DNA of 64,000 bases from Colwellia piezophila ATCC BAA-637 (GCF_000378625.1 NZ_KB905162.1:1-64000), one strand, 5' to 3'. Positions 1 to 9,055 are shown, numbered from the stretch's first letter. Notes: generated by a model not told the origin, from the sequence alone. Translations and numbers: made by a program.

Positions 1-61
1 CGTGTGCTTTTCTAGAGAGGGTGCGGAAATATCGTTGATATTGGATTGTTCTGAAAAGAGA

Positions 62-238
62 GGATAGTCGCTTCCAAGGTGCCGTAGCTAACTTTAGTCC
101 TGAACACCGTGTGTTCAGGGCGGAAATATCATGCTAACCGTAGGCTTCCCGATACGAGCCGGGCTTGCACAATAGCTAATAGTCAATTTCCTAAGGTAAA
201 ACTTATCGGCTCAGGGACATAGATCGCATACAAACACC
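62..238 (-). ncRNA. ssrS: 6S RNA
   Basis: On the minus strand the conserved 5' arm TCCCTGAGCCGATAA lies at about 204-217. A central hairpin with the arms CCTGAACAC/GTGTTCAGG follows at about 101-121. The 6S RNA binds the housekeeping RNA polymerase holoenzyme and mimics an open promoter in stationary phase. Its position directly downstream of zapA on the same strand is the usual gammaproteobacterial order (zapA-ssrS-fau); fau would lie left of the window. The ends are estimated from the E. coli RNA and may be off by 10-20 bases. Confidence 0.82.
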
Positions 239-417
239 CCAGAAGACAATCCTAGTATAGCGAAAAAAATATCATCGAATAAGCTTTTTTTTGTAATCTT
301 TTACTAAGTGTTTGGTAATTATTCGTTATGTTTTATTTTTAAGCTTTAATTATCTTTTACTAATATAGCGAGATAAAAAACTTATTGAAGAGGTAACAAA
401 AGTTAAGCGATTAATGC

Positions 418-726
418 TTAAGCGATTTTTTTCTTTAGTGGGGAAAGGGCTTGTTCAATAGTGGATTGCAACAAAACAATTTTTTCTTGGTTATCGTGTT
501 GCTCAACTTTTAATTGTTGTTGAGTTTTTAATAAATCGTTAGCCAAATTCAAAGCTGTCATTAATAACATTTGCTCAGGTGTACTGATCGTTTTGCTCGC
601 GCTAGCTTTTTTTAAGCGTTCACTTAATTCTTGTGCCGCAGATAATAAGGCGGTTTCTTGCCCTATTGGACAAGCAATTTTCAGCTTGCGATCAACTATG
701 TTGATTTCTACGGTGCGTTGCGCCAT
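418..726 (-). CDS. zapA: Cell division protein ZapA
   Basis: A 102-residue protein of the normal ZapA length. The N-terminal part (about residues 1-45) is the ZapA globular domain that binds FtsZ: it begins MAQRTVEINIVDRKLKIACP and continues with an acidic LLSAAQELSERL helix. The rest (about 46-100) is the long helix that forms the antiparallel coiled coil of the tetramer. ZapA crosslinks and bundles FtsZ protofilaments in the Z-ring and works with ZapB. It is divergent from ygfB and directly upstream of the 6S RNA, the standard arrangement. Family assignment is from sequence pattern and synteny. Confidence 0.95.
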   Translation of the reverse strand: MAQRTVEINIVDRKLKIACPIGQETALLSAAQELSERLKKASASKTISTPEQMLLMTALNLANDLLKTQQQLKVEQHDNQEKIVLLQSTIEQALSPLKKKIA

Positions 727-1144
727 TTACAAAGAATTCCAAGTAATATTAATAATATAGCCATAATGATATTTTTTAAGCTATTATTTCCATGATAACG
801 AGGCAAAGCTATCTATGCAAGGAAATAGCGCGGTTTATCGCCATTTTATGTTATACCAACCCCTTTAAGTTCATCATCAACTCAGACTTACGCTACGCAA
901 GACTGAGCAAATTAAGTTTTTTTACTAACGAGTCCCCTAGGGCGAGTCTAAAAGTCTTATATGCTGTGTTATTGATTTTGACAAGGGAATAACCATTATC
1001 ATCAATAAATGCCTAGCCTCTAAGCCTTTTAATTCTCGCTGAGCAGTCAATAACTTAATGGACTTGGTATTATTTTCCTTTTCTGTCATTTTCGCCAGTG
1101 ATACCATTACTTATATAACTTCCCGCAATAATAGAAAATAAATC
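727..1144. other. Intergenic region between divergent zapA and ygfB
   Basis: A 418-base A/T-rich gap that must contain the promoters of both divergent genes. A 66-codon open frame at 792-992 has no ribosome binding site and an unlikely composition and is not taken as a gene. No clear repeat or RNA was recognised. Confidence 0.5.
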
Positions 1145-1747
1145 ATGACTGAAACAAGTTCAAACAAAGATGCCAACACTAGCCTAATAGATTTTCCCTC
1201 TATGCAAGCCATTTTGACTAGCGAAGGTGTTGAGTGCCATGCCAGTGAACTCCATGGTGTTTTAACTGGCTTGGTTTGTGCCGGTTTTGAATTTGAAGAC
1301 CAAGGTTATATGACCATGCTTAATGATTTATTCAATGAAGGTGATGGTTTCCCTGGGTCAGTCAAAACAGCGCTCAAGCAAATGTACAGCGAGCTGTGGA
1401 GTAGTATATTAGATGATAACTATAGTTTTAACCTGTTATTACCCGATGACGACGACACTATGGCCGAACGTGGTCATGCCTTAAGTACTTGGGTGCAAGG
1501 CTTTAATTTTGGCTTTGGCTTACAACAAAAAGACACGCCTGTTGTCTCTGATGATGTTAAAGAAGTACTTACCGATTTTGCCGAAATTGCCAACTTATCT
1601 GATGAAATGGAAGAAGATGAAGATACTGAGCAAGCTTACTTTGAAATTGGTGAATATGTACGGATTTCCGCGTTATTGTGTTTTAGCGAACTAGCGACAC
1701 CACCAAACCGTGAAAGTAAGAGCGCAGATAAAAAGATAATTCACTAA
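1145..1747 (+). CDS. ygfB: UPF0149 family protein YgfB
   Basis: A 200-residue acidic protein of the YgfB/YecA (UPF0149) family. The family core is seen in ASELHGVLTGLVCAG near the N terminus and in LSTWVQGFNFGFGL near residue 120, followed by a very acidic stretch (DEMEEDEDTEQ) and the conserved EYVRISALL helix. The biochemical role is not established for most species; in Pseudomonas a YgfB homologue affects beta-lactam resistance through an anti-activator role. It opens the ygfB-pepP-ubiH-ubiI block found in many gammaproteobacteria. The C terminus is a short charged tail that looks poorly conserved. Confidence 0.93.
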   Translation: MTETSSNKDANTSLIDFPSMQAILTSEGVECHASELHGVLTGLVCAGFEFEDQGYMTMLNDLFNEGDGFPGSVKTALKQMYSELWSSILDDNYSFNLLLPDDDDTMAERGHALSTWVQGFNFGFGLQQKDTPVVSDDVKEVLTDFAEIANLSDEMEEDEDTEQAYFEIGEYVRISALLCFSELATPPNRESKSADKKIIH

Positions 1748-1766
1748 TTCAGCCAAGCATTAATAC

Positions 1767-1872
1767 TAGTTATTAGTTATTAGTTATTAGTTATTAGTTA
1801 TTAGTTATTAGTTATTAGTTATTAGTTATTAGTTAAGAGTTATTAGTTACGGTTAACCAATAACTAATAACT
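1767..1872. repeat. Heptamer tandem repeat with adjoining hairpin
   Basis: Nine perfect head-to-tail copies of TAGTTAT occupy 1767-1829, with a partial copy after. Then AGTTATTAGTTA (1838-1849) and its exact reverse complement TAACTAATAACT (1861-1872) form a 12-bp stem made of the same heptamer in opposite orientation. It lies between ygfB and pepP and codes for nothing. Such arrays change copy number by replication slippage. Confidence 0.95.
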
Positions 1873-1933
1873 GTATGTCGTTGGTAAGTGTTAGCAAAAG
1901 TGAGCACAACAATAAATAGGCGCGAGTAATTAC

Positions 1934-3319
1934 ATGAGCACTTCACCGTTAAGTAAAACACCGTTAAATAAAGCAGCATCAACAAAGTCGCCTATCAGCC
2001 AGTTACCGTTAAGTGACTATGACCAGCATCGCGCGGCATTGATGGCAAAAATGCCAAATAATTGTATCGCATTATTTCCTGCTGCCAGTGAGCTAACCCG
2101 TAGTAATGATACCGAATATGCTTTTTGCCAAAATAAAAACTTCTTTTATTTAACCGGTTTTAATGAGCCTGATGCACTATTAGTGTTACTTAAAGATGAA
2201 CAGGGCAGCGCAAAGTCTGTTTTATTTTCATTACCTAAAGACCCTTTACATGAAATTTGGCAAGGACGTCGTATTGGCCAAATCAAAGCCGTTGACGATT
2301 ATGGTGTTGAGCAAAGCTTTACGTTGAGCGAAATAGATAGCTTGATACCAGACTACCTTGAAGGTAAAAGCCAAGTGTTTTTTGGTTTTAGTGATCACAA
2401 CTTTGCTGCGCAAGTATTTACTTGGTTAAAGCAAGTAAGCAGTAATATACGCCAAGGCGCGAAAACACCGACTAACTTAACCGATAGTGATCCGCTTGTT
2501 GCTGAGTTACGATTAATTAAAACAACGAATGAATTGGCTTTAATGCGCCACGCTAACCATATTTCAGGGTTAGCGCATCAACGCGCCATGCAAAAGTGTC
2601 ATGTGGGTAAGTTTGAATATCAAATTGAAGCCGAAATTCTTCATGAATTTGCTCGACACGGAGCTCGACACCCAGCTTATGCCAGTATTGTTGCCGGTGG
2701 TGATAACGCCAATATCCTCCATTACACCGCCAATTGTGATGTATTGAACAACAACGAGTTATTACTCATCGATGCCGGTGCAGAATTAGGGGGGTATGCT
2801 GCCGATATCACCCGTACTTTCCCCATTAACGGAAAATTCAGCACTGAGCAAAAAGCCATTTATCAACTGGTACTGGATGCTAAAAATCTGGCTGTTAATG
2901 CGATTAAACCCGGTATGTCTTTTGCTAAACTGAATATATTAACCAATGCATTCTTAACGCAAGGCTTAGTTGATTTGGGCATATTAGAGGGTGATTTAAC
3001 CGAGCTTATTAGCGAGAAAAAAGTAAAAGATTACTTTATTCATGGTCTGGGTCATTGGTTAGGTTTAGACGTGCATGATGTTGGTGACTACCATATCAGT
3101 ACTGATAGAGAGCAACTACGCGCTTTTAAAGAGGGCATGGTGATGACCATTGAACCGGGTATTTATATTCCGTTAACGGATTTAAGTGTCGCGGAAAAAT
3201 GGCGCGGTATTGGCATACGCATTGAAGATAACATCGCCGTTACCAAAGATGGCTTTGAAAACTTTACCGTTAACTCGCCACAAACCATTGAAGATATAGA
3301 AGAGTTAATGCAAAAATAG
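1934..3319 (+). CDS. pepP: Xaa-Pro aminopeptidase (aminopeptidase P)
   Basis: A 461-residue M24-family metallopeptidase that removes an N-terminal residue next to proline, in the cytoplasm. The N-terminal creatinase-like domain covers about residues 28-190. The pita-bread catalytic domain follows with the dimetal ligands visible: LLIDAGAELGGYAADITRT (two Asp), HGLGHWLGLDVHD (His), MTIEPGIYIP (Glu) and GIRIEDNIAVT (Glu). It has about 20 extra Ser/Thr/Pro-rich residues at the N terminus compared with E. coli PepP; an internal start is possible, but ATG 1934 is the first good one. It is in the ubi block as in E. coli. Confidence 0.96.
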   Translation: MSTSPLSKTPLNKAASTKSPISQLPLSDYDQHRAALMAKMPNNCIALFPAASELTRSNDTEYAFCQNKNFFYLTGFNEPDALLVLLKDEQGSAKSVLFSLPKDPLHEIWQGRRIGQIKAVDDYGVEQSFTLSEIDSLIPDYLEGKSQVFFGFSDHNFAAQVFTWLKQVSSNIRQGAKTPTNLTDSDPLVAELRLIKTTNELALMRHANHISGLAHQRAMQKCHVGKFEYQIEAEILHEFARHGARHPAYASIVAGGDNANILHYTANCDVLNNNELLLIDAGAELGGYAADITRTFPINGKFSTEQKAIYQLVLDAKNLAVNAIKPGMSFAKLNILTNAFLTQGLVDLGILEGDLTELISEKKVKDYFIHGLGHWLGLDVHDVGDYHISTDREQLRAFKEGMVMTIEPGIYIPLTDLSVAEKWRGIGIRIEDNIAVTKDGFENFTVNSPQTIEDIEELMQK

Positions 3320-3448
3320 CCTAAAGAATGTCCTTGATTACGTTCTTGAACCTGACTTTGGTAAATAGGTAAATTCGTTAAGCCAAATCAATAAATCATC
3401 CGTCATGGTTAAGTAAAATAACCTAAATAAAAAGACAAAAATACAAAG

Positions 3449-4768
3449 ATGCACGCTATGCAAACCACGAATCAACATTTTGATGTCATTATCTCAGGCG
3501 GCGGCTTATCGGGCAGTTTAATGGCGCTAAGCTTGAGTAAACTGACCAAAGCTGATGGGTGCTTATTATCCATCGCTATTATTGAAACGCTACTGGTTAA
3601 TCAAGCAAGCCCCGCAGATGAAAATGCCTTATTTGATGGCCGCGTTTTAGCGCTATCTCACGGCAGTGCAAACTATTTGGCTAAGCTTGGCGTTTGGCAA
3701 CATCTAAAAAATGATGCTTGTGCCATTACTGACATTGATATTTCAGACCGTGGTCACTTTGCTAAAGCTAGATTAACCGCCAAAGAGTTCAGGGTTAATG
3801 CCCTAGGTTATGTCATTGATATGGCGCGTATTGGTAAAGCACAATTAAAAGCATTGGCTCAAAATACAAAAGATAATGTCCATTGGTTTAGCCCTGATTC
3901 AATAGTCGACATTCACTGGCAAGATCAAGACGAAAATTCAATAGATAAAAGCCAAGTAAAAGTTAGCTTAAAGTCAGGTAAAACCTTATCAGCACAACTG
4001 CTGCTAGGCTGTGATGGCGTGCAATCACCAGTGAGAAAACTGGCCAATATTGAAGTCAGTTGTGATGATTATCAACAAGTCGCGCTCATTGCCAATGTTT
4101 CAACCAGTAAAGCCCATCATAACAAAGCGTTTGAACGGTTTACCGAACAAGGTCCAATAGCGATGTTGCCCTTAACCCCAGTGCAGCCGTCAACGCAGTC
4201 AGCTATTGAGTCACTAAAAGCTAATACCAGCTCATCAACTGCTGGCGTTTCTCGTTGTTCATTGGTTTGGACCATGACACCTGAGCAAGCGCAAGAAATT
4301 AACAAGCTTGATGATGAAGCTTTTAAAATTGAACTAGAACGCGCTTTTGGTAGTTATCTTGGCGCGATCACCCATGTGGGTAAACGAGATACTTTCCCGT
4401 TAGTGTTATTACAAGCTCAGCGACAAACCTATTTTCGCATGGCGCTTATTGGTAACGCCTCACACACTATTCATCCTATTGCCGGGCAAGGTTTCAACTT
4501 AGGCTTGCGCGATGTTGAGGTGATGGCTGACTTAGTAAGTAAAGCCTTAGCAGCAGAGCAAGATATTGGTAATTTTGGTTTACTGCACGCTTACCAAGTG
4601 AATAGGACGAAGGATCAACGGCAAGTTATTCAATTAACGGATTCACTGGTGACATTATTTGCCAATGATTTACCACCACTAGTGCTTGGCCGCAATATTG
4701 CGTTACAGGCACTTAATTATCTTACGCCGCTTAAAAAGGCCTTGGTTAAGAAGACTATGGGTTATTAG
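3449..4768 (+). CDS. ubiH: 2-octaprenyl-6-methoxyphenol hydroxylase
   Basis: A 439-residue FAD-dependent aromatic hydroxylase of ubiquinone biosynthesis. UbiH adds a hydroxyl group to the quinone ring precursor and belongs to the Ubi complex. The dinucleotide-binding motif GGGLSGS is at residues 17-23, the DG motif LLGCDGVQSPVRK near 190, and the FAD ribityl-binding motif GNASHTIHPIAGQGFNLGLRD near 335. The order pepP-ubiH-ubiI identifies it as UbiH rather than another paralogue. A second in-frame ATG four codons on is an alternative start. Confidence 0.93.
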   Translation: MHAMQTTNQHFDVIISGGGLSGSLMALSLSKLTKADGCLLSIAIIETLLVNQASPADENALFDGRVLALSHGSANYLAKLGVWQHLKNDACAITDIDISDRGHFAKARLTAKEFRVNALGYVIDMARIGKAQLKALAQNTKDNVHWFSPDSIVDIHWQDQDENSIDKSQVKVSLKSGKTLSAQLLLGCDGVQSPVRKLANIEVSCDDYQQVALIANVSTSKAHHNKAFERFTEQGPIAMLPLTPVQPSTQSAIESLKANTSSSTAGVSRCSLVWTMTPEQAQEINKLDDEAFKIELERAFGSYLGAITHVGKRDTFPLVLLQAQRQTYFRMALIGNASHTIHPIAGQGFNLGLRDVEVMADLVSKALAAEQDIGNFGLLHAYQVNRTKDQRQVIQLTDSLVTLFANDLPPLVLGRNIALQALNYLTPLKKALVKKTMGY

Positions 4769-4820
4769 ATATGGGGCAATTAGTTTAGCCTCATTAATTT
4801 GAAAAACATAGAGAAAATAC

Positions 4821-4851
4821 TGGATCCCCGATCAGACACTTCGGGGATGAC
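4821..4851. repeat. REP-like palindrome, left copy
   Basis: TGGATCCCCGA ... TCGGGGATGAC forms a hairpin with CCCCGA/TCGGGG arms. The same element in inverted orientation lies at 5125-5156 and a third copy is at 47061-47092. It looks like a dispersed REP/BIME unit. Confidence 0.8.
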
Positions 4852-5104
4852 GGCTGTGAACGTTATGTGTATTTGCTAGTTTAGAAAATGATGGCTGTGA
4901 ACATTATGTGTACTTGCTAGTTTAGAAAATGACGGCTGTGAACATTATGTGTACTTGCTAGTTTAGAAAATGACGGCTGTGAACGTTATGTGTACTTGCT
5001 AGTTTAGAAGATGACGGCTGTGAACGTTATGTGTACCTGCTAGTTTAGAAGATGACGGCTGTGAACGTTATGTGTATTTGCTAGTTTAGAAAATGACGGC
5101 TGAT
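4849..5104. repeat. 41-bp tandem repeat, six copies
   Basis: The anchor CGGCTGTGAAC (once TGGCTGTGAAC) starts at 4851, 4892, 4933, 4974, 5015 and 5056, and again in part at 5097, exactly 41 bases apart. Units differ only at a few positions (AACG/AACA, ACTTG/ATTTG/ACCTG, AAAAT/AAGAT). The array sits between two inverted REP-like hairpins in the ubiH-ubiI gap. The repeats are adjacent with no spacers, so it is not a CRISPR array. No coding function is seen. Confidence 0.97.
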
Positions 5105-5124
5105 AAAGTCTCACTGGTATTATG

Positions 5125-5156
5125 GTCATCCCCGTGGTCACTTAGTCGGGGATCCA
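5125..5156. repeat. REP-like palindrome, right copy (inverted)
   Basis: GTCATCCCCG ... CGGGGATCCA is the reverse complement form of the unit at 4821-4851, closing the tandem array on its right side. Confidence 0.8.
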
Positions 5157-5248
5157 TGTGGCTTTGCTTTTTGTCACGCCCATGATTATTCCCATGAGCA
5201 ATTAACCGGGAGTCCCCGTGGCATTATTTGAATTGAAGAAGAGAGAAG

Positions 5249-6556
5249 ATGCAAAAATTTGATGTGTTAATTGTTGGTGCCGGTATGGTCGGTTTAACGC
5301 TGGCGCTAGCGCTGCGTAAATCAAGCCAGCTAAAAATTGCTCTGGTCGACACTGCGGCCGTGACCGAGCTTGATGAAAGTATCGATGTTCGAGTCAGCGC
5401 CATCAATGTTGCCAGTAAAAATATCTTTGAAAATTTAGCTGTGTGGCCAACAATAGCAAACAACCGAGCACAAGATTATCAGCACATGCATGTCTGGGAT
5501 AAAGCCGGCTTAGGTAAGCTCGATTTTTCTGCACAGGACAGTACCAGCTTGCCACCGGAAGATAACTTGGGTTGGATCATTGAAAATAAAGTGATCCGCC
5601 ACGCATTATGGCAACAAGCACAGCTCGATGAAGGTATTCATTTTTTTACCGACCATAAACTTGCCAGTATCAGTCATGGTGATAGTGAAGTTTTTGCTAC
5701 TTTCGAACAGCAATCCTCTACTCAACACTCATCAATCAGTACACCGACACCACCTATAATCGCTAAATTGATTGTTGGTGCAGATGGCGCAAATTCTTGG
5801 GTTCGTCAGCAAATGAATATGGCGATGATCTTTAAAGATTACGATCACCATGCCATTGTTGCGACAGTCGAATGTCCTCAAGGTCATAAAAACACCGCTT
5901 GGCAGGTATTCTTACCGACAGGGCCATTAGCTTTTCTCCCGTTAAAACAGAGCAAGTCGACTGATGCCTCGGTATCGACCAGTGATTTATGCTCTATTGT
6001 ATATTCCACTTCACCTGATGAGGCCAAACGCTTAACAGCCCTCGATGCTATTGAGTTTGCTAAAGAGTTAACGGCAGCCAGTGATGGCAAGTTAGGTGAT
6101 ATTAGTCTTAAAAGTGAACGTTTTACTTATCCGCTTACCATGCGTTTGGCGCAAGATTTTGTTAAAGACCGGGTCGTACTTATTGGTGATGCCGCTCATA
6201 CTATCCATCCATTGGCTGGGCAGGGTGTTAACTTAGGTCTTCTTGATGCCGCCGCATTAGCGCAAACATTAACGGCTAAACTGGTTAAGCATGAAGAAAT
6301 AACGACTGAGTTTGTTAATATCACCGAGCTTAAAGCATTTTCACGCTGGCGCAAAAGTGAAGCCACTGAAATGATTACGGCTATGGCCGGTATTAAACAG
6401 GCATTTAGCCCACAGCAATCACCGATTAAATTATTGCGCGGTATCGGTATGAATATTCTGAATAATTTTGCTCCGGCTAAACATCGCCTGATAGCACAAG
6501 CATTAGGACTCAAAGCAGATCTTCCGGAACTTGCTTATAAAAAAGACCTACTTTAA
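5249..6556 (+). CDS. ubiI: 2-octaprenylphenol hydroxylase UbiI
   Basis: A 435-residue FAD monooxygenase of the UbiH/UbiI/UbiF family, responsible for C5 hydroxylation in ubiquinone synthesis. The Rossmann motif VGAGMVGLTLALALR is at the N terminus (about residues 10-24), the DG motif VGADGANSWVRQQ near 180, and VVLIGDAAHTIHPLAGQGVN near 310. A purine-rich AGAGAG ribosome site precedes ATG 5249. The annotated TAA stop is partly supplied by the MITE inserted at 6555; without it the frame would stop at TAG one codon later in the same place, so the protein is unchanged. Order and motifs support UbiI (VisC) over UbiF. Confidence 0.92.
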   Translation: MQKFDVLIVGAGMVGLTLALALRKSSQLKIALVDTAAVTELDESIDVRVSAINVASKNIFENLAVWPTIANNRAQDYQHMHVWDKAGLGKLDFSAQDSTSLPPEDNLGWIIENKVIRHALWQQAQLDEGIHFFTDHKLASISHGDSEVFATFEQQSSTQHSSISTPTPPIIAKLIVGADGANSWVRQQMNMAMIFKDYDHHAIVATVECPQGHKNTAWQVFLPTGPLAFLPLKQSKSTDASVSTSDLCSIVYSTSPDEAKRLTALDAIEFAKELTAASDGKLGDISLKSERFTYPLTMRLAQDFVKDRVVLIGDAAHTIHPLAGQGVNLGLLDAAALAQTLTAKLVKHEEITTEFVNITELKAFSRWRKSEATEMITAMAGIKQAFSPQQSPIKLLRGIGMNILNNFAPAKHRLIAQALGLKADLPELAYKKDLL

Positions 6557-6754
6557 CCTGAGCTCGGCTTAACAAATGTTTTTCTAGCAGCTATTTTATC
6601 TTACTTCTGCGTTAAATTTACTTGCAATAGACCAGCTATTGACGCGAAATTTGCCTTGAATTAAGAAAAACTATCAAGCTAGAGAGGAGGTTGGGATATT
6701 TGTAATCATATATCAATCAGTTAACTATATCTTAAACCGAGTTCAGGTTACTTT
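6550..6754. mobile_element. MITE-like element with 18-bp TIRs and 5-bp TSD
   Basis: The left end AACCTGAGCTCGGCTTAA (6555-6572) and right end TTAAACCGAGTTCAGGTT (6732-6749) are inverted repeats matching at 16 of 18 positions. The element of about 195 bases is flanked on both sides by ACTTT (6550-6554 and 6750-6754), the expected target duplication. It contains no gene. Removing it joins CTACTT to TAG and restores an intact ubiI stop, which confirms the insertion boundaries. Confidence 0.88.
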
Positions 6755-6802
6755 AGTGTCGTTGGTCACAGAGTCACAATGATCACTAGCCCGTCTGAGA
6801 AA

Positions 6803-6834
6803 AATAAAAGCGAATAACCTTATTGGCTTTTATT
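6803..6834. other. Inverted repeat in the gcvT leader
   Basis: AATAAAAGC (6803-6811) and GCTTTTATT (6826-6834) pair perfectly, with AATAA/TTATT pairing inside after one G-G mismatch. It is 197 bases before the gcvT start and may be a terminator remnant of the ubi operon or a leader structure. The consensus of the glycine riboswitch was not found here. Confidence 0.5.
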
Positions 6835-7030
6835 TGCTCTGTCCCCCGAACATCAAGATAATGATGGTGTTAATTTCAAATAACCACGGATTTACAAATA
6901 TAATTCTGATATTCAATAAAACACGGGTTTATATTTTCAAACTGTTAGTTTTATTGTTGAATCAACGGTGAGTGACGGCTATAATCAGTCAACTTTGATA
7001 ATTCCTTTTGATCACTCTTAGGTGGAACAG

Positions 7031-8119
7031 ATGACGAATAAAACAGTATTACATGCCAAGCATTTAGCTTCAGGCGCAAAAATGGTTGATTTTTATGGCT
7101 GGGAAATGCCTATTAACTATGGCTCTCAAATTGAAGAGCACCATGCGGTAAGAACAAATGCCGGTATGTTTGATGTTTCACACATGACCATTGTTGATGT
7201 GCAAGGCACTGACGCAAAAAGCTACTTACGTCGTTTAGTGATTAACGATGTTGCTAAGTTAACTGTCCCAGGTAAAGCACTTTACACCGGTATGTTAAAT
7301 GAAGCAGGCGGCGTGATTGATGATTTGATCATTTACTTCTTCTCAGACACTAACTACCGTTTAGTGGTTAACTCTGCGACCCGTGAAAAAGACCTTGCTT
7401 GGATGACTAAGCAAGCTACTGGTTTTGATATTACTATTACTGAGCGTCCTGAGTTTGGCATGATTGCCGTACAAGGCCCAGAAGCTATCGCTAAAGTCGG
7501 TACTCTACTTTCTGCAGAAGAAAGTGCTGCCGTTGAAGGCATGAAGCCATTTTTTGGTGTACAAGTAGGTGATTTATTTATCGCTACTACTGGTTATACT
7601 GGAGAAAATGGTTACGAAATTATCATTCCAGAAAATGCTGCAGAAGATTTATGGCAAAAATTACTAGACGCTGGCGTAGCGCCATGTGGTTTAGGTGCTC
7701 GTGATACTTTACGTTTAGAAGCTGGCATGAACCTTTACGGTTTAGATATGGACGAAACAGTTTCGCCAATCGCTGCTAACATGGCATGGACCATAAGCTG
7801 GGAACCAACAGACCGTGACTTTATCGGTCGCGACGTATTAACCGCACAAAAAGCGGCAGGCGATCAACCGAAATTAGTTGGTTTAGTACTAGAAGAAAAA
7901 GGTGTGCTTCGTACCGCTCAAAAAGTTATTACTGAAGCTGGCGAAGGCATTATCACTTCAGGTACATTCTCACCAACATTAGGTCACAGTGTTGCTTTAG
8001 CGCGCGTTCCTCGCAGCGTAAAAGTAGGCGATGTGGTTGAAGTTGAAATGCGTAAGAAATTAGTTAAAGTTACGGTAACCAAGCCAAGCTTTGTTCGTAA
8101 TGGTAAAAAAGTATTCTAA
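7031..8119 (+). CDS. gcvT: Glycine cleavage T protein (aminomethyltransferase)
   Basis: GcvT releases ammonia from the aminomethyl-lipoyl arm of GcvH and passes the methylene group to tetrahydrofolate. The protein opens [20 protein letters not shown], then [41 protein letters not shown] and the C-terminal barrel with [17 protein letters not shown] are typical of the family. Length is about 362 residues, normal. ATG 7031 is chosen because AGGTGG lies five bases upstream; the GTG at 7022 lies inside that Shine-Dalgarno sequence. It is first of gcvT-gcvH-gcvP, with long gaps of about 270 bases between the genes. Confidence 0.96.
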   Translation: MTNKTVLHAKHLASGAKMVDFYGWEMPINYGSQIEEHHAVRTNAGMFDVSHMTIVDVQGTDAKSYLRRLVINDVAKLTVPGKALYTGMLNEAGGVIDDLIIYFFSDTNYRLVVNSATREKDLAWMTKQATGFDITITERPEFGMIAVQGPEAIAKVGTLLSAEESAAVEGMKPFFGVQVGDLFIATTGYTGENGYEIIIPENAAEDLWQKLLDAGVAPCGLGARDTLRLEAGMNLYGLDMDETVSPIAANMAWTISWEPTDRDFIGRDVLTAQKAAGDQPKLVGLVLEEKGVLRTAQKVITEAGEGIITSGTFSPTLGHSVALARVPRSVKVGDVVEVEMRKKLVKVTVTKPSFVRNGKKVF

Positions 8120-8390
8120 TTCATCCGTCATACTAGTAACCACAGTTTTATTGTCGGCATTGACATAGCACATAACTTAGTAAAATTAATTAAACTAGGC
8201 TCAGCGCTACGAAATTTGACAGCTTCACTGTGATTACTATTATTTAGGATGCGTTAACTAGTACATAAATATTATTATCTAGCAGCTTTTGTGCTATATA
8301 AATTACAGAAATTTAATCTATTGATCTAATCAAGTATTTGGTCAATTTACTAATCAACTTACTAATAAAGTAAGAATAGGAAGAATAAAA

Positions 8391-8780
8391 ATGAGCAACA
8401 TTCCTTCAGAATTAAAATATGCAACATCTCACGAGTGGGTTCGTCTTGAAAGTGACGGTACTGCTACTATCGGTATTACTGAACACGCACAAGACCTTTT
8501 AGGTGACATGGTATTTGTTGAATTACCAGATGTTGATGATTCAATTAGTGTTGGCGATGATGTTGCCGTAGCAGAATCAGTAAAAGCTGCTTCAGATATC
8601 TACGCACCTGTTTCAGGTACTGTTATTGAAATCAACGAAGAACTAGAAGATGCACCAGAGTTACTTAACTCGGATGCTTTTGGTGGCGGTTGGTTATTTA
8701 AAGTTAAACTTGACGATGCAAGTGAGTTAGAAAACTTACTTGATGCCGAAGGTTATAAAAACTCTATCGACGCAGACTAG
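8391..8780 (+). CDS. gcvH: Glycine cleavage H protein
   Basis: A 129-residue lipoyl carrier that shuttles the aminomethyl group between GcvP, GcvT and the lipoamide dehydrogenase. The lipoyl-attachment lysine is K65 in [15 protein letters not shown], in the hairpin turn of the hybrid barrel fold. Other family marks are HEWVRLE near residue 14 and [10 protein letters not shown] near 100. Length is normal. AGGAAGAA precedes the ATG. It lies between gcvT and gcvP. Confidence 0.97.
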   Translation: MSNIPSELKYATSHEWVRLESDGTATIGITEHAQDLLGDMVFVELPDVDDSISVGDDVAVAESVKAASDIYAPVSGTVIEINEELEDAPELLNSDAFGGGWLFKVKLDDASELENLLDAEGYKNSIDAD

Positions 8781-8917
8781 TTTTTATCGGTCGTATTCTA
8801 AATTTTATACTGCATTGTCAGCGTAATGAGTTTTCATCACTTAGTACACTAAGCTCAGAAAACTCATCACTTGACAGCTTTGTCTAAAATCAGACTACTT
8901 ACGATAATCGCACTCTT

Positions 8918-8948
8918 AAGCCTCTCTCTTTTATAAGAAGCGAGGCTT
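8918..8948 (+). terminator. Hairpin after gcvH
   Basis: AAGCCTC (8918-8924) pairs with GAGGCTT (8942-8948), with further CTT/AAG pairing inside, followed by TTCTTTTA. It could end or attenuate gcvTH transcription before gcvP. Confidence 0.55.
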
Positions 8949-8976
8949 TCTTTTATGCTAAAAAGCATAAAAGAAA
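8947..8976. other. Perfect 12-bp inverted repeat before gcvP
   Basis: TTTCTTTTATGC (8947-8958) and GCATAAAAGAAA (8965-8976) are exact reverse complements round a 6-base loop. The unit overlaps the end of the hairpin at 8918-8948, so the two structures share bases and could be alternatives. It is 79 bases before the gcvP start. Confidence 0.7.
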
Positions 8977-9055
8977 ATCGTATTGTTACACCAAGCTAAA
9001 GCTTGCTGATATTTTTTAAACTTACGTAATTTACCTAAATTTAAGTGAAACTGTT

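Noticed and set aside
792-992. 66-codon open frame
   Set aside because: No ribosome site, no recognisable protein, and it lies in the divergent promoter region of zapA and ygfB.
4849-5104. CRISPR-like array
   Set aside because: The 41-bp units are directly adjacent and near identical throughout; there are no unique spacers and no cas genes.
6760-7030. Glycine riboswitch before gcvT
   Set aside because: The conserved GGAGAG and ACCGAAG type cores were not found; only a simple A/T-rich inverted repeat is present.
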